NCBI RefSeq assembly: GCF_001675045.1
Contig: NZ_LYPA01000079.1
Location: 18,748 to 82,747, forward strand
DNA: 64,000 nucleotides
Direction of reading: 5' to 3'
Source of the DNA: Paenibacillus oryzae
Lineage (GTDB): Bacteria > Bacillota > Bacilli > Paenibacillales > Paenibacillaceae
In this document: positions 8,036 to 17,508 of the stretch, one piece after another
How the letters are laid out: each line of letters begins with the position of its first letter
How positions within the stretch are numbered: the stretch's first letter is position 1
Made by a program: the position numbers and the translations under genes
The notes under the pieces: model-generated
Database searches by the model: none
The model's input: only the letters and a program-made list of their open reading frames with translations
Told to the model about the DNA's origin: nothing

Positions 8036-11000
8036 TTGAAAGCGCTAATTCAAAGCTTTGCAGCGGATAACGATGTCCAGTCGATCCTGTCTGGAATCCG
8101 CAAAGGAATGCGAGAGCAGATGATATCCGGGCTCGCGGGCTCCTCCCGCCAGGTATTGATTGCTGCGCTGGAGGAAGCGGTGGAGCGTCCGATGCTTGTT
8201 GTGACGCATAATATGTTCTCTGCCCAGAAGATAGCGGAGGACCTGCAGGAATGTTTGTCCCCCGAAAAGGTGCTGCTCTATCCTGCAAACGAGCTAATGG
8301 CAGCGGAAGCGGCAATTTCGAGCCCCGAGACGCTGGCGCAGCGAATGGATGTGCTCATACAGCTGTCCCGCGGCTATCGCGGGATTATTGTTGTGCCCTT
8401 TTCCGGCGTTCGCCGATATTTGCCTATTGGCCAAGTGATGGCAGAAGCGCAAATAGCCGTCAAGGTAGGCGATACATTAGCTCTGGAGGATTTCCTGCGC
8501 CGCATGACGGCGCTGGGTTATGTGCGCGTTGACCGTGTAGAATCGCGCGGCGAGATGAGCGTACGTGGCGGCATTATTGATTTTTTTCCGTTAACCTGGA
8601 ACCAGGCTTGCCGCATTGAATGGTTCGGCGACGAAATTGATTCCATTCGGGCCTTTGATCCGGCGGAGCAGCGTTCCAGCGATGTGATGCAGGAATGCAT
8701 CATTCCTCCTTGTCAGGAGATTATCGCGGATCGGACGAGGATGTCGTCCGCAGCGGATCAAGGCAATGGGCTGCTGGAGCGGCAGCTGGAGAAAATGACG
8801 GACCGGACGGCAAAGGAACGACTGCGAGCAGAAATCGGCGGCGAACTGGAGAAGCTGCGAGAAGGCTTTTATTTTCCGGAAATCTATAAATATATTTCAT
8901 TGCTCTACCCTGAGCGCCAAACGATTATGGACTACATGCCGGAGGATACGCTTCTTATTCTGGACGAACCGACCCGCTTGCTGGAAACGGCCAAGCAATT
9001 GGAGCGGGATGAAGCGGAATGGGCCATACATCTGCTTCAGAACGGAAAGTCATTGCCCGGCTTTGTGCTGGCGAAAGATACGGAAGAAATTTTGCATCAC
9101 CGTCCCTTCCCGACCTTGTTCCTTTCCTTGTTCTTAAGGCAGATTCCTCATTCTCAGCCGCAAAATATTTTGAACATGACCAGCCGCACCATGCAAAATT
9201 TCCATGGACAAATGAACGTGCTCAAGTCCGAGATGGAGCGTTGGAAAAAGATCGGCGCTACGGTCATTATGCTGGCCGGCAATGCGGAGCGCATTGAGCG
9301 GATGAGACGGGTGCTGGACGATTACGGCATCGAGCCGCCAAATCTGCTGGAGGGCAATTTGCAGCAGGGCTTTGAGCTGCCATCCTCCCATCTGGTGGTC
9401 ATTACGGAAGGCGAGATGTTTTCGCAGAAGCAGCGCAAGCAGCGCCGGGTTGACCGGAAGCTGGACAATGCGGAGCGGATCAAAAGCTATACCGAGCTGA
9501 AAATCGGCGATTTTGTCGTTCACCACAACCATGGCATCGGCAAATACGTCGGCATCGGCACGTTGGAAATAGGCGGCATCCATCGCGACTACATGCATAT
9601 TCTCTATTCGGGCGGGGACAAATTGTCCGTGCCGATCGAGCAGATCGATATGATTCAGAAATATGTCGGCTCGGAGGAGAAGGAGCCTAAGGTTAACAAG
9701 CTTGGCGGTACGGAATGGACAAAAGCCAAAACCAAAGCAAGGGCTTCGGTGCAGGATATTGCAGAGGACCTGATCAAGCTGTATGCGCAGAGGCAGTCCA
9801 GCCCCGGTTATGCATTTGGAGCGGATACCAGCTATCAGCAGGAATTTGAAGCAATGTTTCCTTATGATGAGACGCGGGATCAGCTGCGGGCCATTGAAGA
9901 AATCAAAAAAGATATGGAGAAAACCCAGCCGATGGACCGGCTGCTTTGCGGCGATGTGGGCTACGGCAAAACCGAGGTGGCGGTTCGTGCTGCTTTCAAG
10001 GCGGCTATGGACAGCAAGCAGGTGGCCGTGCTTGTGCCCACCACGATTCTGGCGCAGCAGCACTACGAAACCTTCCGCGAGCGTTTTTCGGGATATCCAA
10101 TCAATGTTCAGGTTATGAGCCGCTTCCGTTCCCGCAAGGAGCAGAATGAAACGATCAAGGGACTAAAAAACGGTACAGTAGATGTTGTCATCGGTACTCA
10201 TCGGCTTTTGTCGCAGGATATGATTTTTAAATCGCTAGGTTTGCTTATCGTCGACGAGGAGCAGCGTTTTGGCGTATCCCACAAGGAAAAGCTGAAAAAG
10301 CTGAAAAATAACGTCGATGTGCTGACGCTGACCGCAACTCCGATTCCGCGAACGCTTCATATGTCTATGCTTGGCGTGCGGGATTTGTCGGTTATCGAGA
10401 CGCCGCCGGAAAACCGCTTTCCGGTGCAAACCTACGTTGTGGAATATAGCCCGGCGCTGGTGCGTGAAGCGATCGAGCGCGAGCTTGCGCGCGGCGGACA
10501 GGTCTATTATCTCTACAACCGCGTTCAGGGAATCTATCAGATGGCGGAAGCGATTAATGCGCTGGTGCCGGATGCCCGGGTGACGGTAGGCCATGGGCAG
10601 ATGTCGGAGCAGGAGCTGGAGAAAACGATTCTGGATTTCCTCGACGGCGAATCCGATGTGCTTGTCAGCACCAGCATTATTGAAACCGGGGTCGATATTC
10701 CCAACGTCAATACGCTGATCGTCCATGACGCAGACAAAATGGGACTTTCCCAGCTGTACCAGCTGCGCGGTCGAGTAGGACGCTCCAATCGGATCGCGTA
10801 CGCCTACTTTACCTATCAGCGGGACAAGGTGCTGACGGAAGTGGCGGAGAAGCGGCTGCAATCCATCAAGGAGTTTACTGAGCTTGGTTCCGGCTTCAAA
10901 ATTGCGATGCGAGACCTGGCTATCCGGGGAGCAGGCAATTTGCTGGGCGCGGAGCAGCATGGCTTTATCGCGTCCGTCGGATTCGATATGTACTCCCAGA

Positions 11001-11569
11001 TGCTTGCCGAGGAAATCGGCAAACGTAAAGCGGAGATGACTGGCGAACCAGTAGCTGTCGAGAAGATAGTAACAACGCTGATTGATCTTAGCGTGGATGC
11101 CTACCTGCCATCCGATTATATTTACGACAGCATTCAAAAAATAGAAATTTACAAAAAGGTCGCAGCCGTTCGCACCTTTGAAGAAACTGACGATTTGATT
11201 GATGAGCTGGTGGATCGCTTCGGCGACTTGCCTCAAGCGGTCAGCAATCTCTTATCCGTGGCCCGGCTCAAAATATACGGATCCCTTTGCGGAATTGAAT
11301 CTATCAGTCAAAAAGGCGACGATCTGATCTTCAAGCTGGCAGCTCCGCTGACTGGCAAGATGGCCCGCAAGCGGGTAGACGGCTTATGCCTGAAATTCGA
11401 AAACCGCTTCAAGCAAGGCAGCGAGCATGAAGCTCCGCCAACCATTATGCTGCGGGGCAAAGGGCTTAACATGGAGCAAAAGCTGCATTTGTCGGAACGG
11501 TTTCTGGACGGCTACCGCGAAGCAGTAGCAGAGAAGCAGGAGCTTCAGAACGCAACCTCGCAAGCCTGA
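8036..11569 (+). CDS. mfd: Transcription-repair coupling factor Mfd
   Basis: Mfd removes RNA polymerase stalled at lesions and recruits UvrA. The product is 1177 aa from the TTG at 8036, the same length as B. subtilis Mfd. This start is chosen because GAGGTG lies nine bases upstream and the N-terminus (MKALIQSF) aligns with the family; the longer frame from 7943 is not supported. Visible are the UvrB-like N-terminal module (RGGIIDFFP), the RNA-polymerase-interacting domain with LKIGDFVVHHNHGIGKYVGI, the translocase Walker A GDVGYGKTEV, the Walker B box DEEQRFGV, helicase motifs TATPIPRTLHMSM and QLRGRVGRS, and the C-terminal TRCF domain. Confidence 0.98.
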   Translation: MKALIQSFAADNDVQSILSGIRKGMREQMISGLAGSSRQVLIAALEEAVERPMLVVTHNMFSAQKIAEDLQECLSPEKVLLYPANELMAAEAAISSPETLAQRMDVLIQLSRGYRGIIVVPFSGVRRYLPIGQVMAEAQIAVKVGDTLALEDFLRRMTALGYVRVDRVESRGEMSVRGGIIDFFPLTWNQACRIEWFGDEIDSIRAFDPAEQRSSDVMQECIIPPCQEIIADRTRMSSAADQGNGLLERQLEKMTDRTAKERLRAEIGGELEKLREGFYFPEIYKYISLLYPERQTIMDYMPEDTLLILDEPTRLLETAKQLERDEAEWAIHLLQNGKSLPGFVLAKDTEEILHHRPFPTLFLSLFLRQIPHSQPQNILNMTSRTMQNFHGQMNVLKSEMERWKKIGATVIMLAGNAERIERMRRVLDDYGIEPPNLLEGNLQQGFELPSSHLVVITEGEMFSQKQRKQRRVDRKLDNAERIKSYTELKIGDFVVHHNHGIGKYVGIGTLEIGGIHRDYMHILYSGGDKLSVPIEQIDMIQKYVGSEEKEPKVNKLGGTEWTKAKTKARASVQDIAEDLIKLYAQRQSSPGYAFGADTSYQQEFEAMFPYDETRDQLRAIEEIKKDMEKTQPMDRLLCGDVGYGKTEVAVRAAFKAAMDSKQVAVLVPTTILAQQHYETFRERFSGYPINVQVMSRFRSRKEQNETIKGLKNGTVDVVIGTHRLLSQDMIFKSLGLLIVDEEQRFGVSHKEKLKKLKNNVDVLTLTATPIPRTLHMSMLGVRDLSVIETPPENRFPVQTYVVEYSPALVREAIERELARGGQVYYLYNRVQGIYQMAEAINALVPDARVTVGHGQMSEQELEKTILDFLDGESDVLVSTSIIETGVDIPNVNTLIVHDADKMGLSQLYQLRGRVGRSNRIAYAYFTYQRDKVLTEVAEKRLQSIKEFTELGSGFKIAMRDLAIRGAGNLLGAEQHGFIASVGFDMYSQMLAEEIGKRKAEMTGEPVAVEKIVTTLIDLSVDAYLPSDYIYDSIQKIEIYKKVAAVRTFEETDDLIDELVDRFGDLPQAVSNLLSVARLKIYGSLCGIESISQKGDDLIFKLAAPLTGKMARKRVDGLCLKFENRFKQGSEHEAPPTIMLRGKGLNMEQKLHLSERFLDGYREAVAEKQELQNATSQA

Positions 11570-11593
11570 TTGATATCGAACATTTTTACAACA

Positions 11594-11634
11594 GCCTCCC
11601 TGACTCTGGATTATCCGGATCAGGGAGGTTTTTT
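11594..11634 (+). terminator. Rho-independent terminator after mfd
   Basis: CCTCCCTGA pairs with TCAGGGAGG, followed by six T. Confidence 0.9.
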
Positions 11635-11707
11635 CTGTTTAACTCCCTAATTTTAACTGCTGTAACAGCTCTGTCGATTATTTTTCACCTAAAATCTCCT
11701 AAAAAGG

Positions 11708-11738
11708 TTGCCCATGACGCAGCGTCAACTGGTATGCT
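11708..11738 (+). promoter_or_regulatory. MerR-type promoter and operator of the first serine hydrolase
   Basis: TTGCCC (-35, 11708-11713) and TATGCT (-10, 11733-11738) are separated by 19 bp. The spacer holds the palindrome TGACGCAGCGTCA (11715-11727). An over-long 19-bp spacer with a dyad is the hallmark of promoters activated by MerR-family regulators. No MerR gene is in the window. Confidence 0.7.
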
Positions 11739-11805
11739 AGAGGAGAAGATAGATTTGGCGATATTTGGATATTGCCCATTCCAATAGAAGAGGTGAGCTG
11801 ACAAA

Positions 11806-13881
11806 ATGATGAAAAGATGGTACAAGCGATCACTTGCTGCCGTTTTGACGGTTGCTATGCTGATTCCTGCGGCTGCTGTGTCGGCAGCGGAATCAAAAGC
11901 CGAGTTATCCTACTCGGTAACCAAGCAGGCTGCGGAAGCGAAAGCGGCGTTGCTGACGAGCAGCTACGGAGTGTCTAGCGTGCAATATGCTCTGTTTGAT
12001 CAAGGCCGGATTGTCGTTTCCGGTCAAGCGGGCATTAATGACGAGCAGGGCCAACTCCCGTTGACGAACGAGACGGTTTATGGCATTGGTTCGGTAAGCA
12101 AGGTGTACACCGCTGCCGCGGTGATGACGCTTGTGGATGAAGGCAAGCTGGAGCTGGACAAGCCTCTGGTTAATTATTTGCCCGAATTTACGATGAAGGA
12201 TAGCCGTTACAAGCAAATTACGCCAAGGATGCTGCTTAATCATTCCTCCGGGTTGAACGGCTCATCGTTGACCAACGCCTTTTTGTTTGAAGACAATGAC
12301 TCCTACCCGCATGACCAGCTGCTGGACTCTCTGGCGCAGCAGGAATTGAAGGCTGATCCGGGGGCGTATTCCGTATATAGCAATGACAGCTTTACACTGG
12401 CCGAGCTGCTGGTTGAGGAAGTAAGCGGCATGAGCTTTACGGACTATATTCATCAATATATTACGAAGCCGCTTGGACTTTCCCATACCCAAACATCAGG
12501 CGATGGACTTGACAACGATAAGATGGCTGCTCTTTATTCGCCATTGAAGAAAGGTCAAATGCCGTCAGAGGTTGTTAATGTCATCGGCACCGGGGGCATT
12601 TATTCCACAGCCGAGGAGCTTGCCATTTTTGGCGGGGTGTTTGCCGGTTATGAAGGAACTGTTTTATCGAAAAAATCGGTTTCCCTTATGGGAGAAGAGG
12701 AATACAAGCGGGGCCTTTGGCCGGAGGAAGGAAGCGACATGTTCGCGTATGGTCTGGGCTGGGATTCCGTATCGTTGTTTCCGTTTGGCGATTATGATAT
12801 GAAGGCCCTCTCCAAGGGCGGAGACACCTTGTTCTATCATGCGCAGCTGATTGTGCTGCCGGAGCAAGGGATGGCGGCGGCTGTCCTCTCGTCAGGCGGC
12901 GCAAGCACCTACAATGGCGTGTTTGCGGCGGATCTTCTTCTACAGGCGCTCAAGGAGCGCGGCAAAATCGACGAGCTGCCGGCGCCTAAGTCGTTTGGCG
13001 AACCAAAAGCGGCCCAACTGCCGCAGGAGCAGCTTAAATATGGCGGCCTTTATGCCGGAACCTCGCAAGTATACAAGATTGACCTTGACTCTGAGGGCAA
13101 GCTGCTTTTGTCCAGCGCTAGTCAGCCTGCCGCAGGATCGGTGGAATATATTTATACCGAAAACGGTGACTATATTAGCGCCGACGGCATGATGAAAGCC
13201 CGTTTTGTGGAAGAAAAAAACGGAAACGTTTATTTGTGGACCAGTGATTATTTGCAGCTTCCGGGCATTGGTCAAACTAAGCTGAGCCATTATGCCATGG
13301 AGAAGCTTGGTCCTAATGCGATTACCGATGCAACAGCCAAAGCGTGGGAAAAACGGGATGGCAAGTTGTATTATGTCGTTAGTGAAAAATTTTCGTCCGT
13401 CTTATACTTGCAAAATACGGGTATGGCCATTCACCTTCTGGATGAAGCACCCGGCTATGTTATGGACCAAAAAATAACGGGCCCCAATAGCTCCAGAAGC
13501 GATATCAGCATTCCTGCCATGAGCGGCCGCGACCACTCTCCGTTACAATTCTATTCCGAAAACGGGATTGAATACGGGAAGTCGCAAGGCTCTGTGATGA
13601 TAAGCGAGGATGGCGTATCAGCTATCTATGCGGGTAAAAAGTCCAGAGTTACAATAGCGGACAACGGCTTTGCCAGATGGTTTAAAATTCCGGAAGCCGC
13701 TGCTGGAAAAATGTTGACTGTCAGCCGCCCGGCTCAAAGCTCCTTTGCCGTATATGACGCTGCTGGAACATGCGTATATTTCTCGCAGGTTGAAGATAAC
13801 CGTGAAGTCGAGCTGCCGGTTAACGGAAAGATTGTTTTTGCCGGAGATCCTGGTTCCGTTTTCCAAATTTCCCTTCGTTGA
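11806..13881 (+). CDS. Secreted serine hydrolase, class C beta-lactamase/esterase fold (paralog 1)
   Basis: A signal peptide (about residues 1-27, KRSLAAVLTVAMLIPAAAVSA) directs the 691-aa protein outside the membrane. The serine-hydrolase domain spans about 45-400 with the catalytic SxxK in IGSVSKVY (Ser96, Lys99) and the YxN motif in YSVYSNDSF (Tyr191, Asn193). A C-terminal part of roughly 280 residues, probably beta-rich, follows and is unusual for a plain beta-lactamase. It ends with SRPAQSSFAVYDAAGTCVYFSQ. The canonical third KTG box is not evident, so a D-amino-acid peptidase or esterase is as likely as a lactamase. The next gene is a close paralog; both sit behind the same type of MerR promoter. 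Confidence 0.85.
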   Translation: MMKRWYKRSLAAVLTVAMLIPAAAVSAAESKAELSYSVTKQAAEAKAALLTSSYGVSSVQYALFDQGRIVVSGQAGINDEQGQLPLTNETVYGIGSVSKVYTAAAVMTLVDEGKLELDKPLVNYLPEFTMKDSRYKQITPRMLLNHSSGLNGSSLTNAFLFEDNDSYPHDQLLDSLAQQELKADPGAYSVYSNDSFTLAELLVEEVSGMSFTDYIHQYITKPLGLSHTQTSGDGLDNDKMAALYSPLKKGQMPSEVVNVIGTGGIYSTAEELAIFGGVFAGYEGTVLSKKSVSLMGEEEYKRGLWPEEGSDMFAYGLGWDSVSLFPFGDYDMKALSKGGDTLFYHAQLIVLPEQGMAAAVLSSGGASTYNGVFAADLLLQALKERGKIDELPAPKSFGEPKAAQLPQEQLKYGGLYAGTSQVYKIDLDSEGKLLLSSASQPAAGSVEYIYTENGDYISADGMMKARFVEEKNGNVYLWTSDYLQLPGIGQTKLSHYAMEKLGPNAITDATAKAWEKRDGKLYYVVSEKFSSVLYLQNTGMAIHLLDEAPGYVMDQKITGPNSSRSDISIPAMSGRDHSPLQFYSENGIEYGKSQGSVMISEDGVSAIYAGKKSRVTIADNGFARWFKIPEAAAGKMLTVSRPAQSSFAVYDAAGTCVYFSQVEDNREVELPVNGKIVFAGDPGSVFQISLR

Positions 13882-13894
13882 TTGATAATAGCGC

Positions 13895-13925
13895 TTGCTC
13901 ATGACGCAACGTCAGGTATTACACT
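13895..13925 (+). promoter_or_regulatory. MerR-type promoter and operator of the second serine hydrolase
   Basis: TTGCTC (13895-13900) and TACACT (13920-13925) again lie 19 bp apart. The spacer holds TGACGCAACGTCA at the same offset as in the first promoter. The shared dyad points to the same regulator. Confidence 0.7.
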
Positions 13926-13997
13926 TGGAAAAGAAAGCTACTGACCGGCTTTTTGGGCTGGGCAGCCTCTATTAATCTGAATGTTGAGGTGAAAACG

Positions 13998-16076
13998 ATG
14001 GGGATTAAATTGTTTAAAAGATCCGCAACCGCGATACTGGCTATTGCGCTGCTTATTCCTTCAGCAGCGGTTTTGGCCAAAGAGGAATCGGGAGGAACAC
14101 AATCCTATTCGGCGACCAGGCAGTCCGCAGCGAAAAAAGCAGCTTTGCTGACGGAAGACTATGGAGTAACCAGCGTGCAATACGCATTATTCGATAACGG
14201 CCGGATTGCCGTGTCGGGACAGGCTGGAATAAACGACGAGCAAGGCATCATTCCGTTAAACAACAATACGGTATACGGCATTGGCTCCGTTGCCAAAGTC
14301 TATGCTGCTGCCGCCGTTATGAGGCTTGTTGATGAAGGCAAGCTGAAGCTCGACGAACCGGTAGTCAGCTACCTTCCGGCTTTTACGATGAAGGATAGCC
14401 GCTACAAGCAGATTACGCCCCGAATGCTGCTCAACCATTCCTCCGGCTTGAACGGCTCGACGTTAACGAATAGTATTTTGTATCGCGACAATGACACTTA
14501 TGCGCATGATCATTTTCTGGAGGATTTGGCGCAGCAGGAGCTTAAAGCCGATCCCGGCGCTTATTCGGTCTACAGCAATGACAGCTTCACATTGGCTGAG
14601 CTGCTGGTAGAGGAAGTGAGCGGCATGAGCTTTACCGAATTCATTCAACATGCTTTTTTTGAGCCATTGGCTTTATCCCGAACCTATACAGCCAGCGAGG
14701 AGCTGAACGAGGAAGCGGCTGCTGCGCTCTATTCTCCGATGCGGGAGGGGCAAATGCCGCTGGGAATAGACAATGCTATCGGCAGCGGGGGCATCTATTC
14801 TACGGCAGAGGAACTGGCTCTTTTTGGCGGATTATTTGCAGGTTATGGACAGGGGCTTTTATCGGATACAGCCGTCACCCAAATGGCGCAAGAGGAATAT
14901 AAGCGCGGATTATGGCCTGAGCAAGGAAGCGACATGTTCAACTATGGGCTGGGGTGGGATTCGGTTCATCTGGCTCCCTTTGGCGATTACGGAATCAAGG
15001 CGCTTACCAAAGGCGGAGATACGCTCTTTTATCATGCACAGCTGATCGTACTGCCGGAGCAAGGAATGACAGCTGCTGTACTCTCTTCGGGAGGATCGAG
15101 TATTTTTAATTCAGTTTTTGCTTCCGACCTCCTGCTGCAAGCACTTAAGGAACGGGGAGATATTCAGCATTTGCCGTCTCCAAAATCTTTTGGCGAACCG
15201 ATTGCGGCAGCTCCGCCGCAGAAGCAGCTAGACTATGCAGGCGTTTATGGGAATTTTCAAACGGTTTACCAGATCGGGATCACACCGGAAGGCAAGCTGC
15301 TATTGTCGAACGCCTTGCAGCCGGGAACAGGGGCAGCTGAATATGTCTTTACGGAGAGTGGCGATTATATAAGCCAGGACGGAACGACAAAGGTCCGTTT
15401 TGTTGAAGAGACAAACGACAGGGTATATTTGTGGATTAGCCAGTATATCTCCCTCCCTGGTCTGGGTCAAACCGTTGCAACATATTATGATGCGGAAAAG
15501 CTGGATAAAAATGAAATTTCCAGTGAAACGGCGGAAAAATGGGCGGAGCGGGACGGAAAGATCTATTATATTTTGAATGAGAAGTTTACGTCCGCCTTAT
15601 ATTTTGCAAACATGGCTACCACCGTTCAATTAATGGAGGATGTCCCGGGATATAATGCTTCTCAAAAAATAACGGGACCAAATAGCTCCAAAAACGATAT
15701 TCAAATTCCGGGCCTGAATGGCCGCGATCATATGCCATACCAGTTCTATCAGGACAACGGTACGGAATATCTGAAAGTACAGAGCTTTCTTTTTATACAT
15801 GAAGACGGAATCAAATCAATATACGGGGGACAAAAATCAAAAGCGACTATTCTTGAGGATGGGCTCGCCAGATGGTTCGCCATTCCCGAAGCCGCTGCAG
15901 GGAAAAGGTTAACCGTCAGCCGCCCGGCTCAAAGCTCCTTTGCCGTTTATGACGCATCCGGCATATGCGTGTTTTTTTCACAGGTTGATGAGGACCGTGC
16001 CATAGAGCTGCCGCCAAACGGAAAGGTTGTTTTTGTTGGAGAGCCGGGCACTGTCTTCCAGCTTTCTTTGAAATAA
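13998..16076 (+). CDS. Secreted serine hydrolase, class C beta-lactamase/esterase fold (paralog 2)
   Basis: The 692-aa product is a close full-length paralog of the gene before it. The signal peptide (about 1-28) is followed by the SxxK motif IGSVAKVY (Ser97, Lys100) and YSVYSNDSF as the YxN box. It has the same long C-terminal region and near-identical end SRPAQSSFAVYDASG. The ATG at 13998 follows GAGGTG; an upstream in-frame ATG at 13953 would precede the signal peptide with unlikely residues. The pair must derive from a tandem duplication. Each copy kept its own MerR-type promoter, and the divergence suggests the copies act on different substrates. Confidence 0.85.
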   Translation: MGIKLFKRSATAILAIALLIPSAAVLAKEESGGTQSYSATRQSAAKKAALLTEDYGVTSVQYALFDNGRIAVSGQAGINDEQGIIPLNNNTVYGIGSVAKVYAAAAVMRLVDEGKLKLDEPVVSYLPAFTMKDSRYKQITPRMLLNHSSGLNGSTLTNSILYRDNDTYAHDHFLEDLAQQELKADPGAYSVYSNDSFTLAELLVEEVSGMSFTEFIQHAFFEPLALSRTYTASEELNEEAAAALYSPMREGQMPLGIDNAIGSGGIYSTAEELALFGGLFAGYGQGLLSDTAVTQMAQEEYKRGLWPEQGSDMFNYGLGWDSVHLAPFGDYGIKALTKGGDTLFYHAQLIVLPEQGMTAAVLSSGGSSIFNSVFASDLLLQALKERGDIQHLPSPKSFGEPIAAAPPQKQLDYAGVYGNFQTVYQIGITPEGKLLLSNALQPGTGAAEYVFTESGDYISQDGTTKVRFVEETNDRVYLWISQYISLPGLGQTVATYYDAEKLDKNEISSETAEKWAERDGKIYYILNEKFTSALYFANMATTVQLMEDVPGYNASQKITGPNSSKNDIQIPGLNGRDHMPYQFYQDNGTEYLKVQSFLFIHEDGIKSIYGGQKSKATILEDGLARWFAIPEAAAGKRLTVSRPAQSSFAVYDASGICVFFSQVDEDRAIELPPNGKVVFVGEPGTVFQLSLK

Positions 16077-16144
16077 GCGGGATAAAGGGCGTTATAATTA
16101 GCTTACAGCAGGAAGTTTTTTTAAAACCATAAATTAAACAAGGA

Positions 16145-16182
16145 GGCCTTCCCTGCATGTCGCTGCGGGTGAAGGCTTTTTG
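16145..16182 (+). terminator. Terminator after the second serine hydrolase
   Basis: GGCCTTCCCTGC pairs imperfectly with GCGGGTGAAGGC, followed by TTTTTG. Confidence 0.65.
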
Positions 16183-16293
16183 TTGTACAGGGTGAGAGAG
16201 CAGTCTTTTTGCTCACAGGTATGCACGATTCGCTTTTGTGGAATCATTTCTGCTACAATGTAAGCAAGTTTATATTCTGAAAGGGGATTTGGC

Positions 16294-17403
16294 ATGTTTT
16301 ACTCAACACGCAAGCCGGTATGGCGCAAAAGCGTTTTGCTTGTTATTGCAGCCGTGCTTGCAATGACCTTGCTTGCCGCGTGCGGCGGAGGCAACGGCAA
16401 GGGCGGCAAGCATTCGCTTGAATTTAAAGATGTGAATGGAGGCGAGGTGGTCGCTACCTACAAGGATGGCCAGGTCACGCAGAAGGAACTGGACAAATAT
16501 TTGGCGATCATCGGGATTACGCAGCCTGCTTACGAGCAAGTTTTATCTATTCCACAGTTCCAGGAAATGATCGTGGAACAATATGTTTCATATAAGGTGC
16601 TGGCTTCCCGAGCATCAGAGGATGACCTGGAGAAGGCTCGTGGGGAAGTGGATAAGCAGCTGAAGGATTATAAGGACTATGTGAATTCCGACGAAAGCAT
16701 AGCCGCTAAGGTGAAGGAAAAAAATATCCGCGACGAGGATATGGCTACGTTCCTGCTGCTTCAATCCGCTGTTGTGGCTTATGTGAACTCCCTGGTAACG
16801 GACACCGATACTGCTGCGGCGTTTAAGGATGCCGAATCTAACTTTGCCGTTTTCGATGTGCGTCATATTCTGGTGGCTACAAAGGAAAAGGATGAAAAAA
16901 CAGGCGAATCCAAAGACATCCGTACGGATGAGGAAGCGTTGGCCCGCGCCAATGAAGTGAAGGACAAGCTGAAGGCCGGAGGCGACTGGACGGAGCTTGC
17001 CAAGCAATATTCCGATGATCCGGGCTCCAAGGAGGACGGCGGCCTCTATAAGGACAAAGCGGGCAGCACCTTTGTTGAGCCCTTTAGACTCGCAGCCTTT
17101 GAACAGGAAATCGGCGTCGTTGGCGAGCCGGTGAAATCCGATTTTGGCTACCACATCATTCAGGTCGACAAGCGTGAAGTGAAAACGTATGATCAAATTA
17201 CGGACGAGCAAAAGGAACAAATTAAACAAGCGGCGGCGTACAAATACCTGGAAGCTTTTATGAAGGATGAGATGCCTAAGCAGGAGCTGAAGGTTACCCT
17301 TCCGCAGCCATCGCCAACAGCTGAAGGCTCGGGTGAAGGCGAAGCAACAGGAGAAGCAAGCCCAACTCCATCGCCTGAAAGCACTGAAAGCACAACTGAA
17401 TAA
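16294..17403 (+). CDS. prsA: PrsA-like lipoprotein foldase, parvulin-type peptidyl-prolyl isomerase
   Basis: The 369-aa protein has a lipoprotein signal peptide with the lipobox LAAC near residue 30, so it should be anchored on the outer face of the membrane. After a helical N-terminal chaperone region comes a parvulin rotamase domain at about residues 185-290, with FDVRHILVATKEK, LAKQYSDDPGSKEDGGL and VKSDFGYHIIQVDKRE. The C-terminal tail is rich in Pro, Ser, Thr and Glu. PrsA-type proteins fold secreted proteins and penicillin-binding proteins. A -10-like TACAAT lies about 40 bp before the ATG. It ends at a shared bidirectional terminator facing the regulator gene. Confidence 0.92.
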   Translation: MFYSTRKPVWRKSVLLVIAAVLAMTLLAACGGGNGKGGKHSLEFKDVNGGEVVATYKDGQVTQKELDKYLAIIGITQPAYEQVLSIPQFQEMIVEQYVSYKVLASRASEDDLEKARGEVDKQLKDYKDYVNSDESIAAKVKEKNIRDEDMATFLLLQSAVVAYVNSLVTDTDTAAAFKDAESNFAVFDVRHILVATKEKDEKTGESKDIRTDEEALARANEVKDKLKAGGDWTELAKQYSDDPGSKEDGGLYKDKAGSTFVEPFRLAAFEQEIGVVGEPVKSDFGYHIIQVDKREVKTYDQITDEQKEQIKQAAAYKYLEAFMKDEMPKQELKVTLPQPSPTAEGSGEGEATGEASPTPSPESTESTTE

Positions 17404-17407
17404 TAAG

Positions 17408-17476
17408 AAAAAACACCTTGCGAACAGCAGCGAGACGGGCAAAAGCTTTCTCGATCTGGTACGCAAGGTGTTTTTA
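17408..17476. terminator. Bidirectional terminator between prsA and the PocR/AraC regulator
   Basis: AAACACCTTGCG pairs with CGCAAGGTGTTT across a long loop. T-runs on both strands allow it to serve both convergent genes. Confidence 0.75.
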
Positions 17477-17508
17477 TTATAAATAGAGGTTTGTTTGGAT
17501 TGCCCCGG

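Noticed and set aside
9134..11236. Long minus-strand frames opposite mfd (9134-10063, 10235-11236)
   Set aside because: mfd is unambiguous on the plus strand; the antisense frames have no ribosome site and no recognisable domain.
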